DNA from: Paranoxybacillus sp035645275
GTDB lineage: Bacteria; Bacillota; Bacilli; Bacillales; Anoxybacillaceae
DNA: 64,000 nt
Direction of reading: 5' to 3'
NCBI GenBank assembly: GCA_035645275.1
Contig: DASQMX010000031.1
Location: 1 to 64,000, forward strand
Shown here: in pieces, positions 6,785 through 15,548 of the stretch
How the letters are laid out: each line of letters starts with the position of its first letter
Position numbering within the stretch: position 1 is the first letter of the stretch
Translations under genes and position numbers: made by a program
The notes under the pieces: generated by a model
The model's database searches: none
What the model was told of the DNA's origin: nothing
What the model saw: only the letters and a program-made list of their open reading frames with translations

Positions 6785-9376
6785 TTACTTTAACATTTTT
6801 TGAATTTCATATAGCTTATTCATCGCCTCAAGCGGAGTCATATCAAGTAAGTCGAGCGACTGAATCAGCTTAATCGTTTCTTTTTCTTTTTTCGCAAGCG
6901 GCTTTTCTTTTTCTTGTTCTTTTGGGGTTTCTTCTACAAACATGCTTAATTGCTCGAATTGTTTTGTTTCTTCACGAACGATTGGCTGTTTCGGTTTCTC
7001 ACCGTTTCGCTCTAAATCCGCTAAAATCTCCTGCGCGCGAGTAATTAACTCACGTGGCAATTCCGCTAACTCTGCGACATGAATGCCATAGCTTTTATCC
7101 GCCGGCCCTTCTTTAATTTTATGAAGAAATACGACCCTTCCGTTTTCCTCAATTGCGCTTACATGCACATTTTTTAATTTGTTGAGGGATTGTTCTAATA
7201 CCGTCAATTCATGGTAATGTGTGCTAAATAATGTTTTTGCGCCAATGTTATTATGAATATACTCAATGATCGCCTGCGCTAGCGCCATTCCATCATAGGT
7301 CGACGTACCGCGGCCAATTTCATCGAACAAGATGAGACTGTTTTGGGTCGCATGAACAATGGCATTACGCGCTTCTAACATTTCCACCATGAACGTACTT
7401 TGTCCAGAAACTAAGTCATCGGCCGCACCAATCCGCGTAAATACTTGGTCAAAAATTGGCAATACAGCTTCACTTGCCGGCACAAAACAACCGATTTGTG
7501 CCATGATGGCTGTAAGGGCAATTTGCCGCATATAGGTGCTTTTTCCCGACATGTTTGGTCCCGTAATGAGCAACATTTCACGTTCTTCGTTCATATGACA
7601 ATCATTCGGCACATAAGTTTGGGAAGAAAGAACTTTTTCAACTACAGGGTGACGGCCGTCTTTTATAAACAATTCCCTGTTTTCCGAGAAGCGCGGTTTT
7701 ACGTAGTGACGCTCTTCGCTCACAGTCGCAAAGCATTGTAAGACATCGAGCTGGCTAACAATTTTCGCTAATTTTTGCAGGCGCGGAATAAATTGTTTCA
7801 CTTGCTCGCGAATTTCTACAAACAATTGATATTCAAGTTCCACGCTTTTTTCTTCCGCCTCTAAAATGAGCGCTTCTTTTTCTTTTAATTCTTGTGTAAT
7901 GAAACGCTCCGCATTGGCTAGCGTCTGTTTTCGTTCATATCGTCCCTCTGGCAATAAATGAAGGTTCGCTTTTGTTACTTCGATATAATAACCGAACACA
8001 CGGTTATAGCCAATTTTTAATGATTTAATTCCTGTCAGTTCCCTTTCTTTACTTTCGAGTTGAGCAATCCATGATTTGCCGTTTCGGCTCGCATCGCGAT
8101 ATTCATCGAGCGTTTTATTGTAACCATCTTTAATAATATCGCCTTCTTTAACGGATAGCGGTGGGTTGTCTTGGATGGACTTTTCTAACAAATCAACAAG
8201 CTCTGTGCATGGGTCAATTTGTTCTGCCAATGCTTGTGCGTCTTCATTCTCCAGTCTTTTCATCACCGCTTGTATAGCCGGTATTTGCTGGAGCGATTTT
8301 TTTAATTGAATGAGGTCACGTGCATTCACATTTCCATAGGCAACCCGTCCTGCTAAACGCTCTAAATCATACACTTCACGAAGCAAATCGCGCAATTCTT
8401 GACGTTCAAAATAATGATGCATGAACGTCTCAACCATATTCAGACGGCGTTCAATCTTTTTGCGGTCTAAAAGCGGACGGTCAATCCATTGTTTCAGCAA
8501 GCGTCCACCCATCGCCGTGATCGTTTCATCTAAGAGCCATAAAAGTGAACCTTTTCTCCCTTTTGCGCGAATCGTTTCCGTCAATTCGAGATTTCGTTTT
8601 GAATATAAATCGATTTTCATATATTGATTGACTTGATAAACTTGCACTGCTTGCAAATGATCAAGGCTTCGTTTTTGCGTCTTTACTAAGTAGTTTAATA
8701 AGCGAGCGAACGTTATTTTTAATTTGTCCTGCTCAAGCGAACGAATTACTGTTTGAAATGCTTCGGCAACCGTTGTTTCCTCCTCATAGGAAATGGTTAC
8801 CTCGTAACGTTCTTTTATTTTCTGGCGTGCTTCTTCGGAAAACTGTGAAGAAACAACAATTTCTTTTGTTCCAATCGAGTAAATTTCATTGAGGACCTCT
8901 TCAAATGAGGAAAGCATTGTAATCCGGTTTTCTCCAGTCGATAAGTCTGTATAAGCAAAACCGTAAGTACCATCCTCGAATTCTGTAATCGTTGCTAAAT
9001 AGTTATTCTCCTTTTCTTCCAATCCTCTTCCTTCCATGACAGTCCCAGGAGTGATAAGCTGCACAACTTCGCGGCGAACAACTCCTTTCGCTGCCTTCGG
9101 GTCCTCTACTTGTTCACAAATAGCAACCTTATATCCTTTAGCAATTAATTGTTCAATATACCCTTGAGCGGAATGATACGGAACACCGCACATAGGAATA
9201 CGTTCTCCTGCTCCGCCATCCCGGCTTGTTAACGTAATTTCAAGCTCCTGCGCTGCTTTCACAGCATCTTCAAAAAACATCTCATAAAAATCTCCAAGTC
9301 GAAAAAATAAAAAGGCATCCTGATATTGTGCCTTGATTTGTAAATACTGCTGTATCATTGGCGTATATGTAGCCAT
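6785..9376 (-). CDS. mutS: DNA mismatch recognition ATPase MutS
   Basis: MutS finds base mismatches and small loops and recruits MutL. The 863-residue protein has the mismatch-reading Phe30-x-Glu32 (GDFYEMFFEDA), connector, lever and clamp domains, then the ABC-type ATPase with Walker A GPNMSGKST (606-614) and Walker B plus signature region LILFDEIGRGTSTYDGMA (DE at about 685). The C-terminal tail is Glu/Lys rich, with a final helix-turn-helix (MTPLEAMNKLYEIQKMLK) for dimerisation. The ATG follows GGAGGAG closely. It is the first gene of a mutS-mutL unit with its own promoter. A copy of the dispersed palindrome separates it from cotE, whereas in B. subtilis cotE stands directly upstream. Confidence 0.98.
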   Translation of the reverse strand: MATYTPMIQQYLQIKAQYQDAFLFFRLGDFYEMFFEDAVKAAQELEITLTSRDGGAGERIPMCGVPYHSAQGYIEQLIAKGYKVAICEQVEDPKAAKGVVRREVVQLITPGTVMEGRGLEEKENNYLATITEFEDGTYGFAYTDLSTGENRITMLSSFEEVLNEIYSIGTKEIVVSSQFSEEARQKIKERYEVTISYEEETTVAEAFQTVIRSLEQDKLKITFARLLNYLVKTQKRSLDHLQAVQVYQVNQYMKIDLYSKRNLELTETIRAKGRKGSLLWLLDETITAMGGRLLKQWIDRPLLDRKKIERRLNMVETFMHHYFERQELRDLLREVYDLERLAGRVAYGNVNARDLIQLKKSLQQIPAIQAVMKRLENEDAQALAEQIDPCTELVDLLEKSIQDNPPLSVKEGDIIKDGYNKTLDEYRDASRNGKSWIAQLESKERELTGIKSLKIGYNRVFGYYIEVTKANLHLLPEGRYERKQTLANAERFITQELKEKEALILEAEEKSVELEYQLFVEIREQVKQFIPRLQKLAKIVSQLDVLQCFATVSEERHYVKPRFSENRELFIKDGRHPVVEKVLSSQTYVPNDCHMNEEREMLLITGPNMSGKSTYMRQIALTAIMAQIGCFVPASEAVLPIFDQVFTRIGAADDLVSGQSTFMVEMLEARNAIVHATQNSLILFDEIGRGTSTYDGMALAQAIIEYIHNNIGAKTLFSTHYHELTVLEQSLNKLKNVHVSAIEENGRVVFLHKIKEGPADKSYGIHVAELAELPRELITRAQEILADLERNGEKPKQPIVREETKQFEQLSMFVEETPKEQEKEKPLAKKEKETIKLIQSLDLLDMTPLEAMNKLYEIQKMLK

Positions 9377-9417
9377 ATTACTCCTCCAACATTTTAAATC
9401 TTACATTTAGCTCCTTT

Positions 9418-9426
9418 ATTATAACA
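9418..9426 (-). promoter_or_regulatory. Extended -10 promoter of mutSL
   Basis: The minus strand reads TGTTATAAT, a perfect extended -10 element, about 42 bp upstream of the mutS start. The -35 region has no clear TTGACA, which is usual for extended -10 promoters. Confidence 0.6.
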
Positions 9427-9497
9427 TACTTAAACAATTTTCTACCGATGTTGTATAAAGAAAAGATTAGTAAAGCCATGTTATGTAAACAAAAGAA

Positions 9498-9610
9498 AAA
9501 GAGGCTGTCTCAAAGGCAAAGTGCCAAACCCCACAACGATAATATATCGCACATTACGTTTCGTAAGTACGAGTGTGCGTGAGGTCAGGCACTTATCAGA
9601 CAGCCTCTTT
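9498..9610. repeat. Dispersed palindromic element, copy 1 (terminator of cotE)
   Basis: Outer arms AAAGAGGCTGTCT (9498-9510) and AGACAGCCTCTTT (9598-9610) are perfectly paired, with inner AAGTGCC/GGCACTT and a central CGCACA/TGTGCG arm. The inside shares CCCCACAAC, ATAATATA and CGTGAGGTCAG with the copies at 32519 and 37132. The last two bases overlap the cotE stop codon, so it probably ends cotE transcription. Confidence 0.8.
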
Positions 9611-10166
9611 ATTCTTCATCACCAAGCAACAAATCTGAAGTTAAATCTTCAAATTCCTCGTCATCAACATCATAATCAAAATCATGATCATCATCTCCGC
9701 TCGTATGCGGATTGACAGTAACCCATACTTTTGTTTCACCGATCACTTCAGCAACAAATTCTCTTTCTACTTGGACAACAATTTTGTTGCCATTTGGCGA
9801 TATGGTGCATTCTAAACAATTCGGTTGCTGAATGACGCGGGCAATGACTTCTTGATCGTCACTAATAATTTCATCATCTTCGCGATATTTTAATCTCACA
9901 ACATCTGTATAAGCCACTGTTTCTGTTACAACTTCTGTTTTTGTGTTGTCGCTATACGAATACCAAACGTTAATATCATAGTGACCATTAATTTCTACCG
10001 TGCGATCGTGTTTCTTTGCATCATAACGGTGATTAATAATCCAACAACCTAAAATGCTCGTTGGCCGATGCTGTGCGGAAACGGTATGCGTTGACTGCGT
10101 AAATTTACGGCCTTTAGCAACAACAGCCTTTGTAATAATTTCTCTGTATTCTCTGTTTTCAGACAT
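9609..10166 (-). CDS. cotE: Outer spore coat morphogenetic protein CotE
   Basis: CotE directs assembly of the outer coat on the forespore surface. The 185-residue protein begins MSENREYREIITKAVVAKGR and has the family core STHTVSAQHRPTSILGCWII and NCLECTISPNGNKIVVQVER. It ends in a very acidic tail (DDDHDFDYDVDDEEFEDLT) that in CotE helps interaction with other coat proteins. B. subtilis CotE is 181 residues. GAGGAGGG precedes the ATG. A sigma-E-like promoter is found upstream. The gene is downstream of ymcA but separated by that gene's terminator, so it is expressed on its own during sporulation. Confidence 0.96.
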   Translation of the reverse strand: MSENREYREIITKAVVAKGRKFTQSTHTVSAQHRPTSILGCWIINHRYDAKKHDRTVEINGHYDINVWYSYSDNTKTEVVTETVAYTDVVRLKYREDDEIISDDQEVIARVIQQPNCLECTISPNGNKIVVQVEREFVAEVIGETKVWVTVNPHTSGDDDHDFDYDVDDEEFEDLTSDLLLGDEE

Positions 10167-10260
10167 ATGAGCAAACCCTCCTCAAATGAATCTTCATTTC
10201 ATCCTATGCTGGTTATCCGCCTAATGTGCACATAAATTTATCAATAATTCCGTATAGTTC

Positions 10261-10287
10261 ATTGTATGCGGGTTTGCCTAAATATGT
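10261..10287 (-). promoter_or_regulatory. Candidate sigma-E promoter of cotE
   Basis: The minus strand shows ACATATT (10281-10287), 12 nt, then CATACAAT (10261-10268). This is close to the mother-cell sigma-E consensus of an ATATT -35 and a CATACAAT -10. The spacer is slightly shorter than the usual 13-15. It lies about 95 bp upstream of cotE, which is known to be sigma-E dependent. The rest of the 311-bp gap 10167-10477 holds only the ymcA terminator; I saw no gene. Confidence 0.5.
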
Positions 10288-10440
10288 GTCTATTTTTTAT
10301 ATAACCAGCAACCAAGGGCCATCATCGAATAATCTAGCCGCTTTCTCTATATTTTTATATCTATTCTCTTTCAATACGCATTTATTCGTCTATTTCTGGC
10401 ACTGTTGCTTCTTAGGGTAAATGGTCTTGTTAAATATGCA

Positions 10441-10476
10441 AAAAAAGACGCCTCTTTAGTAAGAGACGTCTTTTTT
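10441..10476 (-). terminator. Terminator of the miaB-ymcA operon
   Basis: AAAAAAGACG-CC-TCTT and AAGAGACGTCTTTTTT form a strong hairpin 2 bp past the ymcA stop codon, with T runs on both sides. Confidence 0.85.
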
Positions 10477-10477
10477 C

Positions 10478-10909
10478 TTAATGGCAGCTATTGCAATGGC
10501 TGTTTTTCATTTGTGAGCCGGTTTCCCCGCGCAATAAGTCACCGCCTGTTGAAGTAATAATTTCGTCCGTTACGGTTTTCGAAATGGTAGAAGCGACTAA
10601 TTGCAATAAATCGTTCACTTCGATTTGTGATTGCTTAAATTCTTCCACAATCGGGATTTGTGAAAGCTCTTCGTAAATCGCATCAATTTCTGCTTCTACT
10701 TTTTTGAGCGCTTCATGTTTGCCATAATGCTGGAAGTTCACAGCCTGTTTTTGCAACGATTTAATTTTGTTAATCATGCTGCGCACTTTTTCGTTTTGAT
10801 TAATTTTTTCTTCCGCTTTTTTAAAAAAGTCAACTTCTTCTGTTTCCGCAATCATTTTTGCCAATTCTTTCGCGCGAGCAACAATGTCATCTTTTGTATA
10901 TTTTGCCAT
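10478..10909 (-). CDS. ricA: RicA (YmcA), subunit of the RicAFT RNA-maturation complex
   Basis: The 143-residue helical protein (MAKYTKDDIVARAKELAKMI, EKINQNEKVRSMINKIKSLQ) belongs to the YlbF/YmcA family. With YlbF (RicF) and YaaT (RicT) it forms the Fe-S cluster-bearing RicAFT complex, which steers RNase Y towards maturation of operon mRNAs and is needed for biofilm formation, competence and sporulation. The C-terminal cysteines (HCNSCH) fit cluster binding. The start lies 1 nt after the miaB stop codon, and its ribosome binding site (GAGGTGA) is inside the end of miaB, so translation is probably coupled. rny, its partner nuclease, is about 7 kb away in this window. Confidence 0.93.
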   Translation of the reverse strand: MAKYTKDDIVARAKELAKMIAETEEVDFFKKAEEKINQNEKVRSMINKIKSLQKQAVNFQHYGKHEALKKVEAEIDAIYEELSQIPIVEEFKQSQIEVNDLLQLVASTISKTVTDEIITSTGGDLLRGETGSQMKNSHCNSCH

Positions 10910-10910
10910 C

Positions 10911-12500
10911 TTATTTCACCTCAATCGCTTCTTCTACCATTTCTCCGTTTAATGTCCATGTTTTTGCTTCGGTGATGCGTACCTTTACAAGCTTGCCAAT
11001 CGCTGATTTTGGACCTGTAAAGTTAACTAGTTTATTTTTACGAGTGTAACCGGCAAGTACGTCTGGGTTGTTTTTGCTTTCGCCTTCTACTAATACTTCG
11101 ACAATCTTACCTTCATATTCCTTCATTTTTTTCGCAGAAATTTCATTTACAAGAGCGTTTAAACGTTGCAGACGCTCTTTTTTCACTTCCATCGGCACAT
11201 TGTCCACCATTTTCGCCGCTGGTGTGCCCTCACGCGGTGAGTAGATGAACGTGTACGCAGAATCAAATTCAACTTCACGATACAATGACAACGTTTCTTC
11301 AAATTGTTCTTCTGTCTCGTTCGGGAAGCCGACAATAATGTCCGTTGTTAACGCAACATCCGGAATCGCTGCTTTAATTTTGCGCACAAGTTCTAAATAT
11401 TGCTCACGCGTATATTTACGAGCCATTAATTTTAAAATTTCTGTGCTTCCTGATTGTACTGGCAAGTGAATGTGCTCAACGAGATTGCCGCGTTTTGCTA
11501 ACACTTCGATTAAGCGATCGTCAAAGTCGCGCGGATGGCTTGTCGTGAAACGAATGCGCGGAATATCAATTTTGCGAAGTTCGTCCATTAAGTCGCCTAA
11601 TCCATACTTCATATCTGTGAAGTCTTTACCGTAGGCGTTTACGTTTTGTCCAAGAAGCGTGATTTCCTTGTAGCCTTGCGCTGCTAAATGGCGCACTTCC
11701 TGAATAATATCTTCCGGACGGCGGCTGCGTTCTTTCCCGCGCGTATAAGGGACGATACAGTACGTACAGAATTTGTCACAGCCGTACATAATGTTGACCC
11801 ATGCTTTAATGTTGCCTTTGCGTACCTTTGGAAGATTCTCGATAACGTCCCCTTCTTTGGACCATACTTCGACAACCATTTCTTTGGACATGTACGCTTC
11901 TTTTAAAATGTAAGGTAAGCGGTGAATATTATGCGTACCGAAGATCATGTCCACATATTGGAACTGCTTTAAAATTTTATTAACAACCGACTCTTCTTGA
12001 GACATACAGCCGCATACACCAAGTAATAGATCTGGATTTTTCTGTTTAAGCGGCTTTAAGTGACCGATTTCACCAAACACTTTGTTTTCAGCGTTTTCAC
12101 GAATCGCACATGTGTTCAAAAGAATAACATTAGCATCTTCAGGACGGTCTGTTGGCTCATAGCCTAACGCCATGAAAATACCCGCCATGACTTCTGTATC
12201 ATGCTCGTTCATTTGACAGCCGTACGTGCGAATGTAGAACTTGCGGCCGATTCCCATTCCTTTCAATTCTTCCGGAATCGAGAAATCTTTATGATATTTA
12301 ACTTCTTCTTTTCCGCGTTTTTTTGCTTCTTTTAAATTCGGTGGAATAAAGACCGTTGAAAAATATTTTTCATAATCTTTGCTTGTTTTTTGTTTGAGAC
12401 GATTTAAATTTTCCTGTACATCCAGAACGGATTTTTTGTCCGCTGGATAATCTGCTGTTTTAATTTGAGCTGTTTGTTCTAGACGTTGTTTTTCGTTCAT
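10911..12500 (-). CDS. miaB: tRNA-2-methylthio-N6-dimethylallyladenosine synthase MiaB
   Basis: MiaB adds the methylthio group to i6A37 of tRNAs reading UNN codons. The 529-residue protein has an N-terminal extension typical of Bacillus, the UPF0004 domain with three cluster cysteines (RTYGCQMNEHD, NTCAIREN, GVCGCMSQ), the radical SAM motif CDKFCTYCIVPYTRG (C-x3-C-x2-C) and a C-terminal TRAM RNA-binding domain (about the last 65 residues). All cysteines are present. It is the first gene of a two-gene operon with ricA, driven by a good sigma-A promoter at 12558-12586. Confidence 0.97.
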   Translation of the reverse strand: MNEKQRLEQTAQIKTADYPADKKSVLDVQENLNRLKQKTSKDYEKYFSTVFIPPNLKEAKKRGKEEVKYHKDFSIPEELKGMGIGRKFYIRTYGCQMNEHDTEVMAGIFMALGYEPTDRPEDANVILLNTCAIRENAENKVFGEIGHLKPLKQKNPDLLLGVCGCMSQEESVVNKILKQFQYVDMIFGTHNIHRLPYILKEAYMSKEMVVEVWSKEGDVIENLPKVRKGNIKAWVNIMYGCDKFCTYCIVPYTRGKERSRRPEDIIQEVRHLAAQGYKEITLLGQNVNAYGKDFTDMKYGLGDLMDELRKIDIPRIRFTTSHPRDFDDRLIEVLAKRGNLVEHIHLPVQSGSTEILKLMARKYTREQYLELVRKIKAAIPDVALTTDIIVGFPNETEEQFEETLSLYREVEFDSAYTFIYSPREGTPAAKMVDNVPMEVKKERLQRLNALVNEISAKKMKEYEGKIVEVLVEGESKNNPDVLAGYTRKNKLVNFTGPKSAIGKLVKVRITEAKTWTLNGEMVEEAIEVK

Positions 12501-12557
12501 AAAAATCTCCTTTCTATCAAAGCGTAAAAATATGCATATTTATATACACATTATCAT

Positions 12558-12586
12558 AGTATATAATTATAGACCATTTTAAACAA
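12558..12586 (-). promoter_or_regulatory. Sigma-A promoter of miaB-ricA
   Basis: TTGTTT (12581-12586), 17 nt, TATACT (12558-12563) on the minus strand, about 60 bp upstream of miaB. Confidence 0.6.
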
Positions 12587-12674
12587 TAGAAATTACCATC
12601 TTCACTAATTTTTCATAACTGTACAACTTGTGTGTTGTGCGGAATTGTTTTTTCCGCAACAGTCTATATTAACA

Positions 12675-12718
12675 AAACAACTCTCAAACAGGCAAGTCCT
12701 GTCTGAGAGTTGTTTTTT
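12675..12718 (-). terminator. Terminator of korAB
   Basis: AAACAACTCTCA-n-ACAGG pairs with CCTGT-n-TGAGAGTTGTTT around a short loop, with A and T runs. It lies 5 bp past the korB stop codon. Confidence 0.85.
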
Positions 12719-12722
12719 TCCA

Positions 12723-13589
12723 TTACATGAATTCAGCGACAAGCTCGTCAAATTTCTCCTTGCTTAATTTAAGATCAGCATGAGCAAGCGGTGTTTCGCT
12801 GTATCCCTGGATAAGATCTTGATAAGATTTTTGCTCTTTGTTTTGATAAATAAGCCCTGTTACAAGACCTTTATGTTTCATTAATGTTTGCATCGCCATC
12901 ATGCGATCTGATGGATCGTAACCTTCAATTTTGCTGAGGCTAGTAAGGTTTTCTTTAAACCAGTCGTATGTGTTCACTTTGTTGTATGTTACACATGGGC
13001 TAAATACGTTAATTAAAGAGAACCCTTTATGCTTAATTCCTTCTTCAATTAAGTACGTCAATTCTTTTAAATCACTTGAGAAGCTTTGTGCCACAAATGT
13101 TGCACCCGCACTCAATGCCATTTCCATAATCGATAACGCAGGCTCTACTGAACCTTGCGGCGTACTTTTTGTCTTAAAGCCAACGTCACTGCGTGGGGAT
13201 GTTTGTCCTTTTGTTAAGCCGTAAATTTGGTTGTCCATGACAATATAAGTAATATCAATGTTACGGCGAATCGCATGAATCGTATGGCCCATACCGATTG
13301 CAAAACCGTCACCGTCACCGCCTGCGGCAATAACGGTCAAATCGCGGTTGGCCATCTTCACCCCTTGTGCAATTGGCAAAGCGCGACCGTGAATGCCGTG
13401 GAAACCGTACGAATGAACGTAACCAGAAATACGGCCCGAACAGCCGATACCTGAAATGATCGCCATTTGATGCGGCTCTAAACCAACGTTAGCCGCTGCG
13501 CGCTGAATCGCTGCTTGTACAGAGAAGTCACCGCAACCGGGACACCAGTTCGGTTTAACGTCATTACGGAAATCTTTAAATGTCGCCAT
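12723..13589 (-). CDS. korB: 2-oxoacid:ferredoxin oxidoreductase, beta subunit
   Basis: KorB is the thiamine-diphosphate subunit that, with KorA, decarboxylates a 2-oxoacid (probably 2-oxoglutarate) to the acyl-CoA and reduces ferredoxin. The 288-residue protein has NWCPGCGDFSV (cluster cysteines), GCSGRISGY, the ThDP/Mg motif GGDGDGFAIGMGH and DNQIYGLTKGQTSP. The ATG at 13589 is chosen: it stands 2 nt after the korA stop, and AAGGAG lies 11 nt upstream. The ATG at 13610 would overlap korA and the ribosome binding site. No ferredoxin gene is adjacent. In B. subtilis this place holds tdh-kbl. Confidence 0.93.
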   Translation of the reverse strand: MATFKDFRNDVKPNWCPGCGDFSVQAAIQRAAANVGLEPHQMAIISGIGCSGRISGYVHSYGFHGIHGRALPIAQGVKMANRDLTVIAAGGDGDGFAIGMGHTIHAIRRNIDITYIVMDNQIYGLTKGQTSPRSDVGFKTKSTPQGSVEPALSIMEMALSAGATFVAQSFSSDLKELTYLIEEGIKHKGFSLINVFSPCVTYNKVNTYDWFKENLTSLSKIEGYDPSDRMMAMQTLMKHKGLVTGLIYQNKEQKSYQDLIQGYSETPLAHADLKLSKEKFDELVAEFM

Positions 13590-13591
13590 TT

Positions 13592-15328
13592 TTATAACAA
13601 CTCCTTGCATTTTGTATAAACTTCGCGTGGCAAGAACGGATTACCGTCATATTTTAAGACGCTGTGAATCTTATCGGCATGTCCTACATTCATCTTAATG
13701 ATGTTAGCAAGCTGACCTGTTGCGTTTTGTTCAACAACGATCACTTTCTTCGCTGATTGTACTAACGGCAACATCTCATCTGTTGGGAATGGGTGAATGA
13801 GACGAACATGCGCATGGTTTACTTTTAAGCCGTCCAACTCTAGGCGTTCCATCGCTTCTTCAATGGCACCGCGCGTAGAGTTAAAGCCCACGATTAATAC
13901 ATCTGCTTCTTCATGTTTTACATTTTTATGAACTGGTGCGTTGAATTTGATGTTTTTCAATTTACGCAAGCGTTTATCCATTTGCGCTTTACGATTTGAC
14001 GCCACTTCAGATGGTCTTCCAGTTTCCGCATGCTCTACACCTGTAACGTGATGGATACCATTTGGCATACCTGGCAGAACGCGCGGAGAAATGCCGTCTT
14101 CTGTTACTTCATAACGTTTGAAGTTCTCTTTATTTGGAAGCGGCGGTAATTCACCTGTCAATAATTTACCGCGGCGAATCTCAATTTTATCGTATTCAAG
14201 CGGTTCTACCGTTTGTTTTCCTAATGAGAGCTGCAAGTCAGATAAGACGATAACAGGGCATTGATATTCCTCGGCAAGGTTGAACGCTTCGACCATGTCA
14301 TAGAACGCTTCTTGCACTGTGCTTGGCGCCATAACAATTTTCGGAATTTCGCCATGCGTTCCGTAAATCATGGCCATTAAATCAGATTGCTCTTGTTTTG
14401 TTGGCAATCCTGTACTTGGACCACCGCGTTGTGTATCGACAATGACAATCGGAGTTTCTGTAATACCGGCAAGACCGATGGCTTCCATCATTAATGAAAG
14501 ACCTGGTCCAGCAGATGCTGTTAATGCGCGCACACCGGCATAATTCGCACCGATCGCCATCGTACAAGCAGCGATTTCGTCTTCTGTTTGAATAACCGCG
14601 CCGCCTAATGTCGGAAGTTTTTTAATTAAGTATTCCATGATTTCAGATGCTGGAGTAATTGGATATGCAGCCATAAAACGCGCACCGCCAGCAATGGCTC
14701 CTAAAGCGATCGCATCATTTCCAATCATGTACATGCGCTTTTTACCATCGGCTTTTTCGAGTTTCATTGCTTGGAAGTTATCGCCAAGCTGTTCTTTCAT
14801 AAACTCAGCGCCAGCGCGAATCGCTTCCATGTTTTTCTCAACAACTTGCTGCCCTTTGCGACCGAAAATTTCCTGTACCACATCTTGATATACGTTGATA
14901 TCAAGGCCAAGCACCGCGCTCGAAGCTCCGACAGCAACCATGTTTTTCATTAATGCCGTTCCTAAGTTTGTAGCGATTTCTGTAAATGGAACCGCATACA
15001 ATGTCACATTTGAACCTTCTGGAATAGTCGGATTAAACTTGGCGTCGGCAATGACAATACCTCCATCGCGCAACTCATGAAAGTTAAAATCAATCGTCTC
15101 TTGGTCAAAAGCTACCAATATATCAAGGTCATCGGAAATAGAACGAACTTGTGTTGTACTTACACGAATTTTATTGTTTGTATGTCCGCCTTTGATACGG
15201 GAAGAGAAATGGCGGTATCCGTATAAGTAATAACCTAATCGGTTTAACGCAATGGAGAATATTTCACCGGTACTTTCAATACCTTCCCCTTGTTGTCCTC
15301 CAACTTTCCATGAAAGTTGACTAATCAT
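13592..15328 (-). CDS. korA: 2-oxoacid:ferredoxin oxidoreductase, fused gamma-alpha subunit
   Basis: The 578-residue protein joins a gamma domain (about residues 1-180; GGQQGEGIESTGEIFS, RIKGGHTNNKIRVS) to the alpha pyrimidine-binding and transketolase C-like domains (GNDAIALGAIAGGARFMAAY, PITPASEIMEYL, TASAGPGLSLM, VIVDTQRGGPSTGLPT). This is the two-subunit form of the enzyme. It delivers electrons to ferredoxin in the cytoplasm as an alternative to the NAD-linked oxoglutarate dehydrogenase. AAAGGGGTG precedes the ATG. korB follows directly. Upstream 15329-15548 there is no gene, but a perfect 10-bp inverted repeat that could be an operator. Confidence 0.94.
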   Translation of the reverse strand: MISQLSWKVGGQQGEGIESTGEIFSIALNRLGYYLYGYRHFSSRIKGGHTNNKIRVSTTQVRSISDDLDILVAFDQETIDFNFHELRDGGIVIADAKFNPTIPEGSNVTLYAVPFTEIATNLGTALMKNMVAVGASSAVLGLDINVYQDVVQEIFGRKGQQVVEKNMEAIRAGAEFMKEQLGDNFQAMKLEKADGKKRMYMIGNDAIALGAIAGGARFMAAYPITPASEIMEYLIKKLPTLGGAVIQTEDEIAACTMAIGANYAGVRALTASAGPGLSLMMEAIGLAGITETPIVIVDTQRGGPSTGLPTKQEQSDLMAMIYGTHGEIPKIVMAPSTVQEAFYDMVEAFNLAEEYQCPVIVLSDLQLSLGKQTVEPLEYDKIEIRRGKLLTGELPPLPNKENFKRYEVTEDGISPRVLPGMPNGIHHVTGVEHAETGRPSEVASNRKAQMDKRLRKLKNIKFNAPVHKNVKHEEADVLIVGFNSTRGAIEEAMERLELDGLKVNHAHVRLIHPFPTDEMLPLVQSAKKVIVVEQNATGQLANIIKMNVGHADKIHSVLKYDGNPFLPREVYTKCKELL

Positions 15329-15397
15329 TTCTTACACCCCTTTAAAATCCATCAGTAGTAACTAATATTGTTCGTTTATAAGTTTAGCACTTTTCCG

Positions 15398-15431
15398 ATA
15401 AAATCACTAGAATTTAAACTTGTGATTTTAT
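15398..15431. promoter_or_regulatory. Perfect inverted repeat upstream of korA
   Basis: ATAAAATCAC (15398-15407) and GTGATTTTAT (15422-15431) are perfect 10-bp arms around a 14-nt AT-rich spacer, about 70 bp upstream of korA. It could be a regulator operator or a leader hairpin; no known regulator consensus fits with certainty. Confidence 0.4.
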
Positions 15432-15548
15432 TCTAAAAATTTCGGTATATGGGAATATACTAAACGCTTTAATTCTAGAGCCATCGAAAAAAAAATGCAA
15501 CCCTTTATCTAAAAATATTAAACATTTTTTGCAACAAGTGTTTTTTCC

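Noticed and set aside
9498..9610. CRISPR-like repeats
   Set aside because: The dispersed repeats are single copies kilobases apart, not arrays with spacers, and no cas gene is present.
10226..10420. Short plus-strand frame between cotE and ymcA
   Set aside because: It covers the cotE promoter region, has no start signal and no recognisable protein.
13590..13610. Longer korB start at 13610
   Set aside because: This ATG overlaps the ribosome binding site and the korA coding end; the ATG at 13589 fits the family length.
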